Shown here: piece after piece, positions 32,762-41,124 of the stretch | How positions within the stretch are numbered: the stretch's first letter is position 1 | Layout of the letters: every line of letters begins with the position of its first letter | The notes under the pieces: generated by a model | Seen by the model: the letters and a program-made list of their open reading frames with translations, nothing else | Told to the model about the DNA's origin: nothing | Database searches by the model: none | From: Herpetosiphon geysericola | Lineage (GTDB): Bacteria > Chloroflexota > Chloroflexia > Chloroflexales > Herpetosiphonaceae | DNA: 64,000 nt | Direction of reading: 5' to 3' | Assembly (NCBI RefSeq): GCF_001306135.1 | Contig: NZ_LGKP01000022.1 | Span: forward strand, 186,001-250,000 | Translations under genes and position numbers: made by a program

Positions 32762-32804
32762 AAGCCTCCCAAAACAAAGTGCGGGACGATAGGCCTATTA
32801 TAAT

Positions 32805-32985
32805 CCGAAAGGATGAAGGTTGAGGGATGAGGGCTAGCGGAACAATGGTTGGGATTTGCAATAATCATCCAAGCCAAAAGCTTCATCCGCTCTGCGCCTC
32901 TGCGTTAAACAATGGATGCAGTGACCTAAGCAAATAGCCAATAGCCTGATCCCTTTTGCCTTTTGATTTTTGACTTCTGATTTTC
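32805..32985. repeat. Mosaic intergenic repeat cluster
   Basis: Contains AAGGATGAAGGTTGAGGGAT, CTCTGCGCCTCTGCGTTAA (32890-32908), AATAGCCAATAGCCTGATCC and CTTTTGCCTTTTGATTTTTG. No gene. Confidence 0.75.
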
Positions 32986-32989
32986 GTAG

Positions 32990-34039
32990 CTACTCGTGAA
33001 TTTCTTGGCCTTCGGTTGGTGGGGAGCGGCGTGCGACCTCGACTTCAAGGTTGCGCAAGCGATAGAGAATTTCTTCGTTGATCCGGCGATTGTTGCCGCT
33101 CAAGTCGGCCAAAATGCCAATAAAGAAGGTCAAAATGCCGACAATCATAAATACGCCGCCAATAAAAACCGATTGTAAATAGCGGGTATAGGTCTGATTC
33201 GGATCAAGCAGGTAGTAGATCATAAAGCGCAGCAGCAGGCCGCCACCAATCAGCAAAAACGGCAGCGCAAAGTAGGTGAAGGTTTTCAGCGGCTCATATT
33301 GGGCATAGGTTCGAATAATCGTCGCGCCTTGGCGTTTAACAAAATTGAAATTGCCACGATGCAAGCGTGATGGTCTGGTTGGCTTGGTGGTAATTGCCAC
33401 ATGGTCAACATTTAGGCGGCGCTTGCCAGCTTGAATTAAATTTTCAATCGTGTAGGAAAATTCGCTGGTGACATACAAGCGCAAGCCAGCTTCTTTGGAG
33501 TAGGCGCGAAAACCGCTTGGTGCATCGGGCACATCGGTATCGGAAGCAACCCGTACAACCCAGCTGCCAACCCGTTGCAGTAATTTCTTTTGGGTTGAAA
33601 AATGCTCGACGTTTTGGGTTTGGCGGTCGCCAATCACAATATCGGCCTTGCCCTCTAAAATTGGCTTGATTAGCTCTGGAATCGCCGAGCCTGGATATTG
33701 ATGGTCGCCATCGGTGTTGACGATAATATCAGCGCCAAGTTTGAGCGCCGCATCCATGCCCGATTGAAAAGCTGCCGGCAGGCCTTTGCGCCCCCGATGG
33801 CGCACAATGTAGTTAACCCCAAGCTCACGCGCCACCTCAACTGTGCGATCAGTTGAGCCATCGTCGATGACGAGGGTTTCAAAATGCACATTGGGTAAAT
33901 CCAAGGGAATATCATTCAACACCGCTGGCAAGGTTTCTTCTTCGTTCAAACAGGGAATTTGAATAATCACCCGCCAAGGATGGCTGCGCGTTGGTTCGCT
34001 TGGTTGAATATAGGTTTCACTCATTGGCATCGTGGCCAT
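32990..34039 (-). CDS. Family 2 glycosyltransferase with two C-terminal membrane helices (DPM1/ArnC-like)
   Basis: 349 residues. VIIQIPCLNEEETLPAVLND and LVIDDGSTDRTVEVARELG are the GT2 nucleotide-sugar blocks, IIVNTDGDHQYPGSAIPELI carries the D-x-D-like metal site, and APSGFRAYSKEA is another family motif. Two hydrophobic segments (TYFALPFLLIGGGLLLRFMI and VFIGGVFMIVGILTFFIGIL) anchor it. Such proteins add mannose or glucose to a polyprenyl-phosphate carrier. Its neighbours, an LpxL-like acyltransferase and inositol-phosphate synthase, fit inositol glycolipid synthesis. AAGGAAGG precedes the ATG by eight bases. The C-terminal 40 residues are charged and end in the cytoplasm. Confidence 0.9.
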   Translation of the reverse strand: MATMPMSETYIQPSEPTRSHPWRVIIQIPCLNEEETLPAVLNDIPLDLPNVHFETLVIDDGSTDRTVEVARELGVNYIVRHRGRKGLPAAFQSGMDAALKLGADIIVNTDGDHQYPGSAIPELIKPILEGKADIVIGDRQTQNVEHFSTQKKLLQRVGSWVVRVASDTDVPDAPSGFRAYSKEAGLRLYVTSEFSYTIENLIQAGKRRLNVDHVAITTKPTRPSRLHRGNFNFVKRQGATIIRTYAQYEPLKTFTYFALPFLLIGGGLLLRFMIYYLLDPNQTYTRYLQSVFIGGVFMIVGILTFFIGILADLSGNNRRINEEILYRLRNLEVEVARRSPPTEGQEIHE

Positions 34040-34117
34040 GGGCGTGGCCTTCCTTTGTATGCTAGTTATTTAGCGAATCAGCAGATTGCCTGTATTGGCC
34101 CAATAGTAGCACGAAAT

Positions 34118-34984
34118 TCAATCGTTGGCGCGTTCAGGCCAAACTGGTTGCAGCACGCCCCAACTTGCAGGCCAGCGGACAATCCAGGTTTCCAAATAGC
34201 TCAGCATTTCACGTGCTACTCGTTCTGCTGCTTGGTCGGCGGTTTCATCGGGCAAGGCTTTAAAGTAGCGAATGGGATCGACGCGAAAGAATGGCTCATT
34301 GGCGCCAAACCATGCGCAGCTGCCAAGCGCCACTGGCCAGCCACGTAACGCCAAGCGCGCTGGGCCAATTGGCACATCGGCCAACTCGCCAAAGAAGGGG
34401 ATTTTGATCGCTTGCGAAGCCAAATCGCGATCGCCTGCTAAAACCACAATTTTCTTAGCTCGCAGTGCTTTGAGCACTTCGCGGCCTGCATTTGGCCCAA
34501 GCACAATCAACTCGCCGCCATGGGCTTCGCGCAATTCTTTGACCAACTGCAAATATTCTGGTGGCTCGATGGCCTCGACAACCAGCACCACGGGCAAACC
34601 ATGGGCCGCCAAGACCGAAAGCCCTGTGCTAAACGCGCCAGTGTGGGCAACCACCAACAAGCCGCCAGTTTCGGCCAGCGCCTGCAAATGCTCTAGGCCA
34701 GAGTAATCGAAGCGTTGGCGCATCTGCTCCAAGCTCCACGCTGGCAAGCGCACAAGATCGGCATAATGGCGCAAAACATTAGCAATCACCCGCGATTGCA
34801 CGTACAAACGGGCTAGGCCTCGCGTTTTGGGGGCAACCCGAGCCAAATTTGAGCGGGTGTTACGGCGGAGTTTGGGGCTGAATAGCGCCAAAAGAGCGCA
34901 AACATCGCAGGCTGCATAGACCAGCCAATTGGGGAAACGCGGCAACCAGCGCATTGCCAACCGATACAATTTTAGTGTATTCAT
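34118..34984 (-). CDS. LpxL/PatA-like lipid acyltransferase
   Basis: 288 residues. An N-terminal hydrophobic anchor (FPNWLVYAACDVCALLALFS) leads to the acyltransferase core: VVAHTGAFSTGLSVLAAHG with the H-x(4)-D-like motif read as H-T-G-A-F, ANVLRHYADLVRLPAWSL, and IVVLAGDRDLASQAIKIPFF. This is the family of lipid A late acyltransferases and of the mycobacterial phosphatidylinositol-mannoside acyltransferase PatA. Because Chloroflexota usually lack lipid A and an inositol-phosphate synthase lies 200 bases upstream on the same strand, a PIM-type acyltransferase is the better guess. Confidence 0.85.
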   Translation of the reverse strand: MNTLKLYRLAMRWLPRFPNWLVYAACDVCALLALFSPKLRRNTRSNLARVAPKTRGLARLYVQSRVIANVLRHYADLVRLPAWSLEQMRQRFDYSGLEHLQALAETGGLLVVAHTGAFSTGLSVLAAHGLPVVLVVEAIEPPEYLQLVKELREAHGGELIVLGPNAGREVLKALRAKKIVVLAGDRDLASQAIKIPFFGELADVPIGPARLALRGWPVALGSCAWFGANEPFFRVDPIRYFKALPDETADQAAERVAREMLSYLETWIVRWPASWGVLQPVWPERAND

Positions 34985-35190
34985 AATACTTTAGAACAAA
35001 GAGCATAGAACATAGAGCTGCGATAGGGACTAGCTGTCAGGAGCCAGCGGTTAGGCACAGAATCATCAAGCAATAATCTTGTTCATCTGTGCCAATCTGT
35101 TTAAAAGCTGAGCTAAGTTATACTCTGAGCCCTAGTGTCTGCTACCTAGTCCCTGATCCCTAACCCCTCACAGTGCTCTATGCTCTATGC
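34985..35190. repeat. Mosaic intergenic repeat cluster
   Basis: Contains AACAAAGAGCATAGAACATA, GACTAGCTGTCAGGAGCCAG, CATCTGTGCCAATCTGTTTA, CTGATCCCTAACCCCTCAC and GTGCTCTATGCTCTATGCT. It separates the acyltransferase and inositol-phosphate synthase genes. No gene. Confidence 0.75.
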
Positions 35191-35200
35191 TTTCCCTCAA

Positions 35201-36274
35201 CTATTCGCCAGCAATAAATTGTTCGGTGCGGCGGTGAGCTTCGTCGTCGGTGTATTGTTCTGGTGGAGTTTTCATAAAGTACGATGAAGGTGCGTACAAA
35301 GCCCCACCAACGCCACGATCAAGCGCCAACTTGGCACAGCGAATGGCATCGAGCACCACACCAGCAGAGTTTGGCGAATCCCACACTTCGAGCTTAACTT
35401 CGGCGTTCAATGGTACGTTGCCAAAGGTTGTGCCTTCCATGCGGATATAGCACCACTTGCGGTCGGTTAACCATGGCACATAATCGCTTGGGCCAACGTG
35501 GACGTTTTGGTCAGGCAAGCCATAGGGCAATTGGCTGGTAACAGCGTTGGTCTTGGAAATCTTTTTCGATTCCAAGCGTTCGCGTTCGAGCATGTTGTAG
35601 AAGTCGGTGTTGCCACCAAAATTCAATTGATACGTGCGATCTAAGTGCACGCCCCGTTGCTCAAACAAGTTGGTCAGCACGCGGTGCACAATCGTTGCGC
35701 CAACCTGTGATTTGATATCGTCGCCAATAATTGGCAAGTTCTTTTCTTCGAAGCGCTTGCGCCAGTATTCTTGGCTGGCAATAAAGACTGGCACACAGTT
35801 GATGAAGGCACAGCCTGCTTCGAGAATTTGCTCAACATACCATTTGGTGGCCATTTCCGAGCCAACTGGCAGGTAGCTAATGACCACATCGGTTTTGGTA
35901 TCGCGCAGAATTTTAACAATATCTGCGGTTGAGCCAGGTGCTTTTTCAATCACTTGGCTCAGATATTTGCCCAAACCATCGTGGGTCATGCCGCGATAGA
36001 CTGGCACATTCAAGTGGGGCACTTCGGAGAATTTATAGGTGTTGTTTGGCTCGGCGAAAATCGCCTCAGACAAATCCTTGCCTACCTTCGTAATATTAAT
36101 ATCGAAGCCAGCGGTGAATTCAATATCACTGACATGATACCCACCAAGATTGACGTGCATCAAACCAGGAATGCGGTCGTTCTCGTTGGCATTTTTGTAA
36201 AATTCAATCCCTTGAACGAGCGACGAGGCACAGTTGCCCACGCCGATAATGGCTACGCGAATTTTCTTACTCAA
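35201..36274 (-). CDS. ino1: Inositol-3-phosphate synthase (actinobacterial type)
   Basis: About 357 residues, the short bacterial form. [20 protein letters not shown] binds [36 protein letters not shown] and [20 protein letters not shown] are conserved active-site blocks, followed by [14 protein letters not shown] and [20 protein letters not shown]. It makes myo-inositol 1- (3-) phosphate from glucose 6-phosphate. The start is TTG 36274, with AGGAG about 10 bases upstream; the ATG at 36352 that extends the frame lies inside the -35/-10 promoter and cannot be in the mRNA. Adjacent GT2 and acyltransferase genes suggest inositol lipids. Confidence 0.95.
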   Translation of the reverse strand: MSKKIRVAIIGVGNCASSLVQGIEFYKNANENDRIPGLMHVNLGGYHVSDIEFTAGFDINITKVGKDLSEAIFAEPNNTYKFSEVPHLNVPVYRGMTHDGLGKYLSQVIEKAPGSTADIVKILRDTKTDVVISYLPVGSEMATKWYVEQILEAGCAFINCVPVFIASQEYWRKRFEEKNLPIIGDDIKSQVGATIVHRVLTNLFEQRGVHLDRTYQLNFGGNTDFYNMLERERLESKKISKTNAVTSQLPYGLPDQNVHVGPSDYVPWLTDRKWCYIRMEGTTFGNVPLNAEVKLEVWDSPNSAGVVLDAIRCAKLALDRGVGGALYAPSSYFMKTPPEQYTDDEAHRRTEQFIAGE

Positions 36275-36323
36275 AACGACACAACTCCTTAAATGGCTGA
36301 ACGGAAGCTCTATCCAAGGAAAA

Positions 36324-36352
36324 ATTGTACTCCAGTTAAAATCCATTGGCAA
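36324..36352 (-). promoter_or_regulatory. Promoter of the inositol-phosphate synthase gene
   Basis: On the minus strand TTGCCA (36352-36347), 17 bases, TACAAT (36329-36324). Start near 36317. It rules out the upstream ATG at 36352 as start codon. Confidence 0.75.
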
Positions 36353-36364
36353 GCAAACAGCGCA

Positions 36365-36394
36365 AATTGCACAGCTTAATCAAGCTGTGCAATT
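36365..36394 (-). terminator. Hairpin after the 100-residue hypothetical gene
   Basis: Perfect 13-base stem AATTGCACAGCTT (36365-36377) and AAGCTGTGCAATT (36382-36394), with a four-base loop. It lies 29 bases past the stop of 36423-36725 and just before the inositol synthase promoter. No T tract on the minus strand; it may end transcription or protect the mRNA. Confidence 0.6.
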
Positions 36395-36422
36395 GCTAGA
36401 CCACGTTTTGGCCTCTTTTTGC

Positions 36423-36725
36423 TTAACCTACAGCCAAATTGGCTAAAATTTGGTAGTTAAACAAGCGTTGTAATCGATACCATTTGCCATTTATCGCATC
36501 GCGGCGTTGACACACCACAAAGAATGATTGCTGATCAGAAGGATGGGCTTCGATTGCCATTGAGGTGCGGCGAATCGCTGGAAATTGCGGTGGTTGCAAC
36601 GAATCACCATCAATAATCCCATAGCCTTGAGGTGGCACAAAATCATGCCAGAAGTTTTCAACATGTTGGCAAAACAACCAGACTGCTTGGCGTTCTAAAA
36701 CGGTTCGTTGTTGGGCATTGAACAT
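36423..36725 (-). CDS. Small hypothetical protein
   Basis: 100 residues, not recognised. It has no membrane segment or signal peptide and is rich in aromatic residues (VWLFCQHVENFWHDFVPPQ, KWYRLQRLFNYQIL), with two cysteines (C19 and one in FFVVCQRR). The frame is well supported by GGAAGGAG seven bases before the ATG, and an own hairpin follows its stop. It could be a small nuclear-transport-factor-2-like or nucleotidyl-binding fold, but nothing allows a firm call. It is transcribed in the same direction as, but separately from, the inositol-phosphate synthase. Confidence 0.55.
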   Translation of the reverse strand: MFNAQQRTVLERQAVWLFCQHVENFWHDFVPPQGYGIIDGDSLQPPQFPAIRRTSMAIEAHPSDQQSFFVVCQRRDAINGKWYRLQRLFNYQILANLAVG

Positions 36726-36978
36726 ACAATGCTCCTTCCTGTGATTGCGCTAGCCGAAGCTATGCAGATCAGTTATCAGTGGATGTTGAAACCGCTAGGG
36801 GTAAATGCTGTGGCATGAATATGCTACAATTCAAACACACCGAGTACTCCATAGGTTGCAATCGCTGCAACAGCGCTTTATAACGACAGTTGTAACGTCG
36901 GTCAAAGCTCGCTAGGCGATGATTCGGTAGAACTGCTTGCATCTCATGGTTATTAAATGTGGGGTCGGATGTGTTGAG

Positions 36979-39159
36979 ATGGCTATGATGAAAACAGTAG
37001 GATCACACAAGTTAACTCGTTGGTTCATGCTAGCAGCATTTATCATTATCGTCAATGGCCTTCTGTCATGGCAATATCTGTTAACCATTCAAGCTAATAA
37101 TGCGAATGTAATTGAATCGGAAACGATGACCAATCGCTTAAATCGGCTTTTAGCCTTGTTGACCGATGCAGAAACTGGTCAACGTGGCTTTATTATTACT
37201 GGCAGCGAGCAGTATTTAGAACCCTACAAAATTGCCCAAATTGAGCTACCTGGATTAATTGCTGAGATTGAAGCTAATAGTACGACCCGTCCAATTTTTT
37301 ATTCGCGGCTTCCGGATTTAAAAAACCTCATTCAACAGCAACAACAAGAGCTTATTACAACAATCGAATTGCGGCGCACGCAAGGCTTTGAAGCAGCGCA
37401 AATTATTGTGCTGGAAAATCAAGGCAAAGAACATATGGATACAATTCGCCAAATTGTAAATGGCTTGCTGATCCGTGAAAATAATCGGGCACTTGAACGG
37501 GCTGCCCAAACCAAACTCAACGTGCAACGAGCTGGGTTTGCCTTGGCCTTCGCCACCTTAATCGCCAGTGCTTTTGTGATTGGCACCATGGTGTTAACCA
37601 AGCGCGATGTGCGCCGTCGCGAACAAACTGCCAATGAGCTGCGCAACCAACGCGAATGGTTTGCAGTAACCCTCGCTAGCATCGGTGATGCAGTATTAAC
37701 CACCGATACTGCTGGCCAAATTACCTTTATGAACCACATCGCCAGCACGATTACTGGCTGGCCCGAAGCCCAAGCGCTGGGCAAATCGATCAATGAGGTA
37801 GCGGCGATTTTCGATCCCATCAGCAAACAAGCGCTTGCACATCCTGTTAATACCGCCTTGGAACACGAAGAAATTGTTACCTTAAGCAATTCGGTGGTGA
37901 TGCGCCAAGGCAATGGTTATGTTGCTATCGAGGATAGCGCCGCGCCAATTTACGATCGCGAACAACAGGTCATTGGCGCTGTAATGGTCTTTCGCGATGT
38001 AACCGAGCGCTATCGCGATGAATTTGGCCAACGTTTGCTACGCACATTACATAATCAATTGGCCTCGACAATCGATTTGAGCCAGGTTTTAGCAACCAGC
38101 GCTGCGCTACCAACTCCAAATTTTTGCACTGCCTGCGGCTTGTATCTTATGCTCGACCCCGATGATGAGCCAATGACCAGCTATAGTAGCGCTGAGCAAC
38201 CATTGATCGATTGGCATGAACACCAGGCTTTTGCTCCAGCGATTGCCAGCGGCAAAGCTCAAATCATCGATCAAGGCTTGCCACTTGGCTATCAATCAGC
38301 AATTATCATCCCATTTAAAGATCAACATCAACTAAGTGGGGCAATTGTCTTTTTGCATGCTGAACGCGATTTTGACCAAATTGATTTTGAATTGGCTGAG
38401 GAACTAGGCCAACGTATGGTTTTGGCGCTTGAGCAGGCCCATCTGTATCGCCAAGCTCAAGATGCAGTCCGTCTGCGCGATGTGTTTTTATCGATTGCCT
38501 CGCACGAGTTAAAAAACCCGCTGACGACGTTGCTTGGCCAATCGCAATTAAGTTTGCGCCGCCTCGAACGCCTAAACTATGAAGATGAGCGGCTTCAGCG
38601 TTCGCTCCAAGCAATCGAAGCCCAAGCCAATCGTATGAACAAAATGGTTACAGCCTTGCTCGATGTTTCGCGAATTGAAATGGGCCAGCTTGATATGCAG
38701 CACGATCAGATCGATCTTGCTCAACTGCTGCATAATTTGGTCAATGATTTGGCGCTGACAACCGACCATCATCAAATTAGTTACCAATGCCTCACCAGCC
38801 AACCAATTCAAGTCATGGGCGATTCAATGCGCTTGGAGCAAGTATTTATCAATTTGATCAACAATGCGCTTAAATATAGCCCCGAGCAAACCGAAGTGCT
38901 GGTGCGAGTCGACCGCGATGGGCAGCAAGCGATTGTTGCGATTCGCGATCAGGGGATTGGCATTCCAGCTGAAGCCCTGCCAAACTTATTTACCCGCTTT
39001 TATCGCGCCAGTAATGCAGCCCACAGCCATGTGGCAGGGCTGGGCATTGGACTCTTCGTCGTCAAAGAAATTGTCGATCTCCACGGTGGCACAATCAACG
39101 TGAGCAGCCAAGTTGGAGAAGGCAGTATTTTTACAATTTATTTACCCCTGCAAGCCTGA
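36979..39159 (+). CDS. Sensor histidine kinase with CHASE3, PAS and GAF domains
   Basis: About 726 residues. A membrane helix (WFMLAAFIIIVNGLLSWQYL), a CHASE3-type periplasmic domain (LNRLLALLTDAETGQRGFII, GSEQYLEPY), a second helix (AGFALAFATLIASAFVIGTM), PAS (WFAVTLASIGDAVLTTDTAG ... MNHIASTITGW), GAF (region of IDQGLPLGYQSAIIIPFKDQ), then HisKA with the H-box IASHELKNPLTTLLGQ and HATPase boxes VFINLINNALKYS, IRDQGIGIPAEA and GLGIGLFVV. No receiver is attached and no regulator gene is adjacent. Several ATGs are clustered; 36979 is my choice, without a strong Shine-Dalgarno. Confidence 0.9.
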   Translation: MAMMKTVGSHKLTRWFMLAAFIIIVNGLLSWQYLLTIQANNANVIESETMTNRLNRLLALLTDAETGQRGFIITGSEQYLEPYKIAQIELPGLIAEIEANSTTRPIFYSRLPDLKNLIQQQQQELITTIELRRTQGFEAAQIIVLENQGKEHMDTIRQIVNGLLIRENNRALERAAQTKLNVQRAGFALAFATLIASAFVIGTMVLTKRDVRRREQTANELRNQREWFAVTLASIGDAVLTTDTAGQITFMNHIASTITGWPEAQALGKSINEVAAIFDPISKQALAHPVNTALEHEEIVTLSNSVVMRQGNGYVAIEDSAAPIYDREQQVIGAVMVFRDVTERYRDEFGQRLLRTLHNQLASTIDLSQVLATSAALPTPNFCTACGLYLMLDPDDEPMTSYSSAEQPLIDWHEHQAFAPAIASGKAQIIDQGLPLGYQSAIIIPFKDQHQLSGAIVFLHAERDFDQIDFELAEELGQRMVLALEQAHLYRQAQDAVRLRDVFLSIASHELKNPLTTLLGQSQLSLRRLERLNYEDERLQRSLQAIEAQANRMNKMVTALLDVSRIEMGQLDMQHDQIDLAQLLHNLVNDLALTTDHHQISYQCLTSQPIQVMGDSMRLEQVFINLINNALKYSPEQTEVLVRVDRDGQQAIVAIRDQGIGIPAEALPNLFTRFYRASNAAHSHVAGLGIGLFVVKEIVDLHGGTINVSSQVGEGSIFTIYLPLQA

Positions 39160-39300
39160 AATACCCCAGATTAACTCCGAGTCATTAACAAATGTTGACA
39201 ATATGTCCTAGTGTACAATGTGTAATTGTCACTCTACAATCTTTTAACTGAATGGTACATTAGTTTCAGCTAATAGTTACAACAAAAAGGAACTAATGCA

Positions 39301-39456
39301 ATGTATAAGCAAGAATCAACCAATATATTTAGCTCAACCAGCCAACAATCATGGATGCCAATTGATACAACAGCCCATTGGACAATCAAAAACCCACTGA
39401 ATGTCTTTATTGTCCTACCAATTGTCCTGCTTGTCTTCTCACTTGTCATGGCATAG
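39301..39456 (+). CDS. 51-residue single-pass membrane protein
   Basis: A short gene not obvious from length alone. AAAGGA lies nine bases before ATG 39301; the product begins MYKQESTNIFSSTSQQSWMP, is polar for the first 32 residues, and ends with a strongly hydrophobic helix (FIVLPIVLLVFSLVMA) followed by TAG. A near-consensus TTGACA (39195-39200) is upstream, with TACAAT boxes at 39214 and 39235. A palindrome follows its stop. I recognise no family; a regulatory or toxin-like membrane peptide is possible. It stands between a sensor kinase and a MocR regulator. Confidence 0.5.
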   Translation: MYKQESTNIFSSTSQQSWMPIDTTAHWTIKNPLNVFIVLPIVLLVFSLVMA

Positions 39457-39458
39457 AT

Positions 39459-39505
39459 GACAATAATGGCGTAGGGCTGGTACAATAGAGCTCTACGCCA
39501 TTGTC
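39459..39505. promoter_or_regulatory. Inverted repeat enclosing the MocR -10 box
   Basis: GACAATAATGGCGTAG (39459-39474) and CTACGCCATTGTC (39493-39505) are reverse complements apart from a three-base insertion; the centre holds TACAAT (39481-39486), a likely -10 for the MocR gene, 54 bases before its ATG. It may be an autoregulatory operator, a terminator of the small gene, or both. Confidence 0.5.
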
Positions 39506-39539
39506 TTTAATTGCCAATCCTTCCACAGAAAGGCCAACC

Positions 39540-41036
39540 ATGGAATTTCAGCTCGATCGCCAACATGCCAAGCCACTCTACATCCAATTGTCCGAACAAT
39601 TACAAGAACGGATTCGGAGTGGATCTTTGCCCGCTGGCACCAAATTGCCACCAGTGCGCGATTTAGCCGAATCCCTAGGCCTTACTCGCTTGACTGTCCA
39701 CAATGCCTATAGTGAATTGCAAGCAAGTGGTTGGGTTGAGGCCTACGTCGGGCGTGGCACCTTCGTCGCTGAACGCTCGAAGCCCATTATTCCCGAATAC
39801 GAGTTGCGCCAACGCGCTGGCGACGAGCTGCAAACCCCGTGGATTAGCCAAGGCATGCTGGCCGACATGCTGCGCTTGGCGCAACAGCCCAACCTGATCT
39901 CCTTTGCCCAAGCCTCGCCTGCCGAAGAAACCTTTCCGGTGCGCGAAATTGGTCGGGCAATTCAACAAGCCCTGCGCGATCCGAGCGCTTTAGGCTATGG
40001 CCCAACCCAAGGCGAATTATGTTTACGCGAAGCGATTGCAACATGGCTGCTTGATCGTAATGTTGTGACCTCGCCCGACCATGTGCTGGTTACGACTGGC
40101 GCGCAGCAAGGTGTGGCTTTGGCATTAAAGGCCTTTGTGCGCCAAGGCGATGTGGTGTTGGTTGAAGAACCAACCTACTTGGGCTTTATCGAACAAGCGA
40201 CAGCGTTGGGTGTGCGCCTGATCGGCATTCCCTTGGATGACCAAGGCTTGCGGCTGGATATTTTGCAACGGGTATTATGCGAATACAAACCACGGTTGCT
40301 CTACACCGTGCCAACCTTTCACAATCCAACCGGAGTTTGCCTTTCACCAGAACGCCAAGCAGCGCTATTACACTTGGCCGAAGAGCATAATCTGATTATT
40401 TTAGAAGATGATGTGTATGGGCCGTTGAGCTATGATACCCAGCCACCGCACCCAGTCAAAGCTCGCGATACCAATGGGCGGGTTGTGTATCTTGGCAGTT
40501 TCTCCAAAATTTTGACTCCTGGCTTGCGTTTGGGCTACTTGGTTGCCCGTGATGAACTATTGAACCCATTGCTTGCTGCCAAACGGGGCAACGATTTGCA
40601 TTGTTCGCCGTTGTTGCAACGGGCTTTGGCCGATTACCTTGGCCGCGGCCAGTTGGCAGCCCATCTGCGCTATGTGCGCGAACTCTATCGCGAGCGCCGC
40701 GATGCCATGGAACGGGCGCTCAACCGCTATTGTCCCCGTGATATTCAATGGACCCATCCACGCGGCGGGTTATGCTATTGGCTGACCTTGCCCGCTGGAT
40801 TGAATGGCACCGATATTTATACCGAGGCGATTGAAGCAGGCGTTGGCGTAACCCTTGGCAATGTTTTCTTTCCCCAACCGCCACGCAATGCGCACCTGCG
40901 GCTTTGTTTTGCCACCCAATCACCAGAATTAATTGATCGTGGCATTCGCCTATTGGGCGATGTTTTGACCCGCCATGTCTTGCGTTGCGGCCAACTTGCT
41001 GCTCGGGCTTGGCGCGAAACAACCCCATTGATGTGA
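39540..41036 (+). CDS. MocR-type regulator / PLP-dependent aminotransferase
   Basis: 498 residues. The N-terminal GntR winged helix (PLYIQLSEQLQERIRSGSLP, GTKLPPVRDLAESLGLTRLT, ASGWVEAYVGRGTFV) is fused to a fold-type I aminotransferase: GYGPTQGELCLREAIATWL, VLVTTGAQQGVALALKAFV, TVPTFHNPTGV, ILEDDVYGPLSY and the PLP lysine in VYLGSFSKILTPGLRLGYLV. MocR proteins (PdxR, GabR) use the PLP domain as sensor; some relatives (LysN) are plain 2-aminoadipate aminotransferases, but the DNA-binding domain here makes regulation likely. The ATG has GAAAGG upstream. It is followed by an EamA exporter and ilvE, plausible targets. Confidence 0.9.
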   Translation: MEFQLDRQHAKPLYIQLSEQLQERIRSGSLPAGTKLPPVRDLAESLGLTRLTVHNAYSELQASGWVEAYVGRGTFVAERSKPIIPEYELRQRAGDELQTPWISQGMLADMLRLAQQPNLISFAQASPAEETFPVREIGRAIQQALRDPSALGYGPTQGELCLREAIATWLLDRNVVTSPDHVLVTTGAQQGVALALKAFVRQGDVVLVEEPTYLGFIEQATALGVRLIGIPLDDQGLRLDILQRVLCEYKPRLLYTVPTFHNPTGVCLSPERQAALLHLAEEHNLIILEDDVYGPLSYDTQPPHPVKARDTNGRVVYLGSFSKILTPGLRLGYLVARDELLNPLLAAKRGNDLHCSPLLQRALADYLGRGQLAAHLRYVRELYRERRDAMERALNRYCPRDIQWTHPRGGLCYWLTLPAGLNGTDIYTEAIEAGVGVTLGNVFFPQPPRNAHLRLCFATQSPELIDRGIRLLGDVLTRHVLRCGQLAARAWRETTPLM

Positions 41037-41124
41037 TTTTGGTGCGCCAAAACAACCTTGGAGCAGATTGCTAGGCCTCGGTTGGATCGATCGATTGTTG
41101 GCTTGCAAGGAAGGAACTTGTGGT

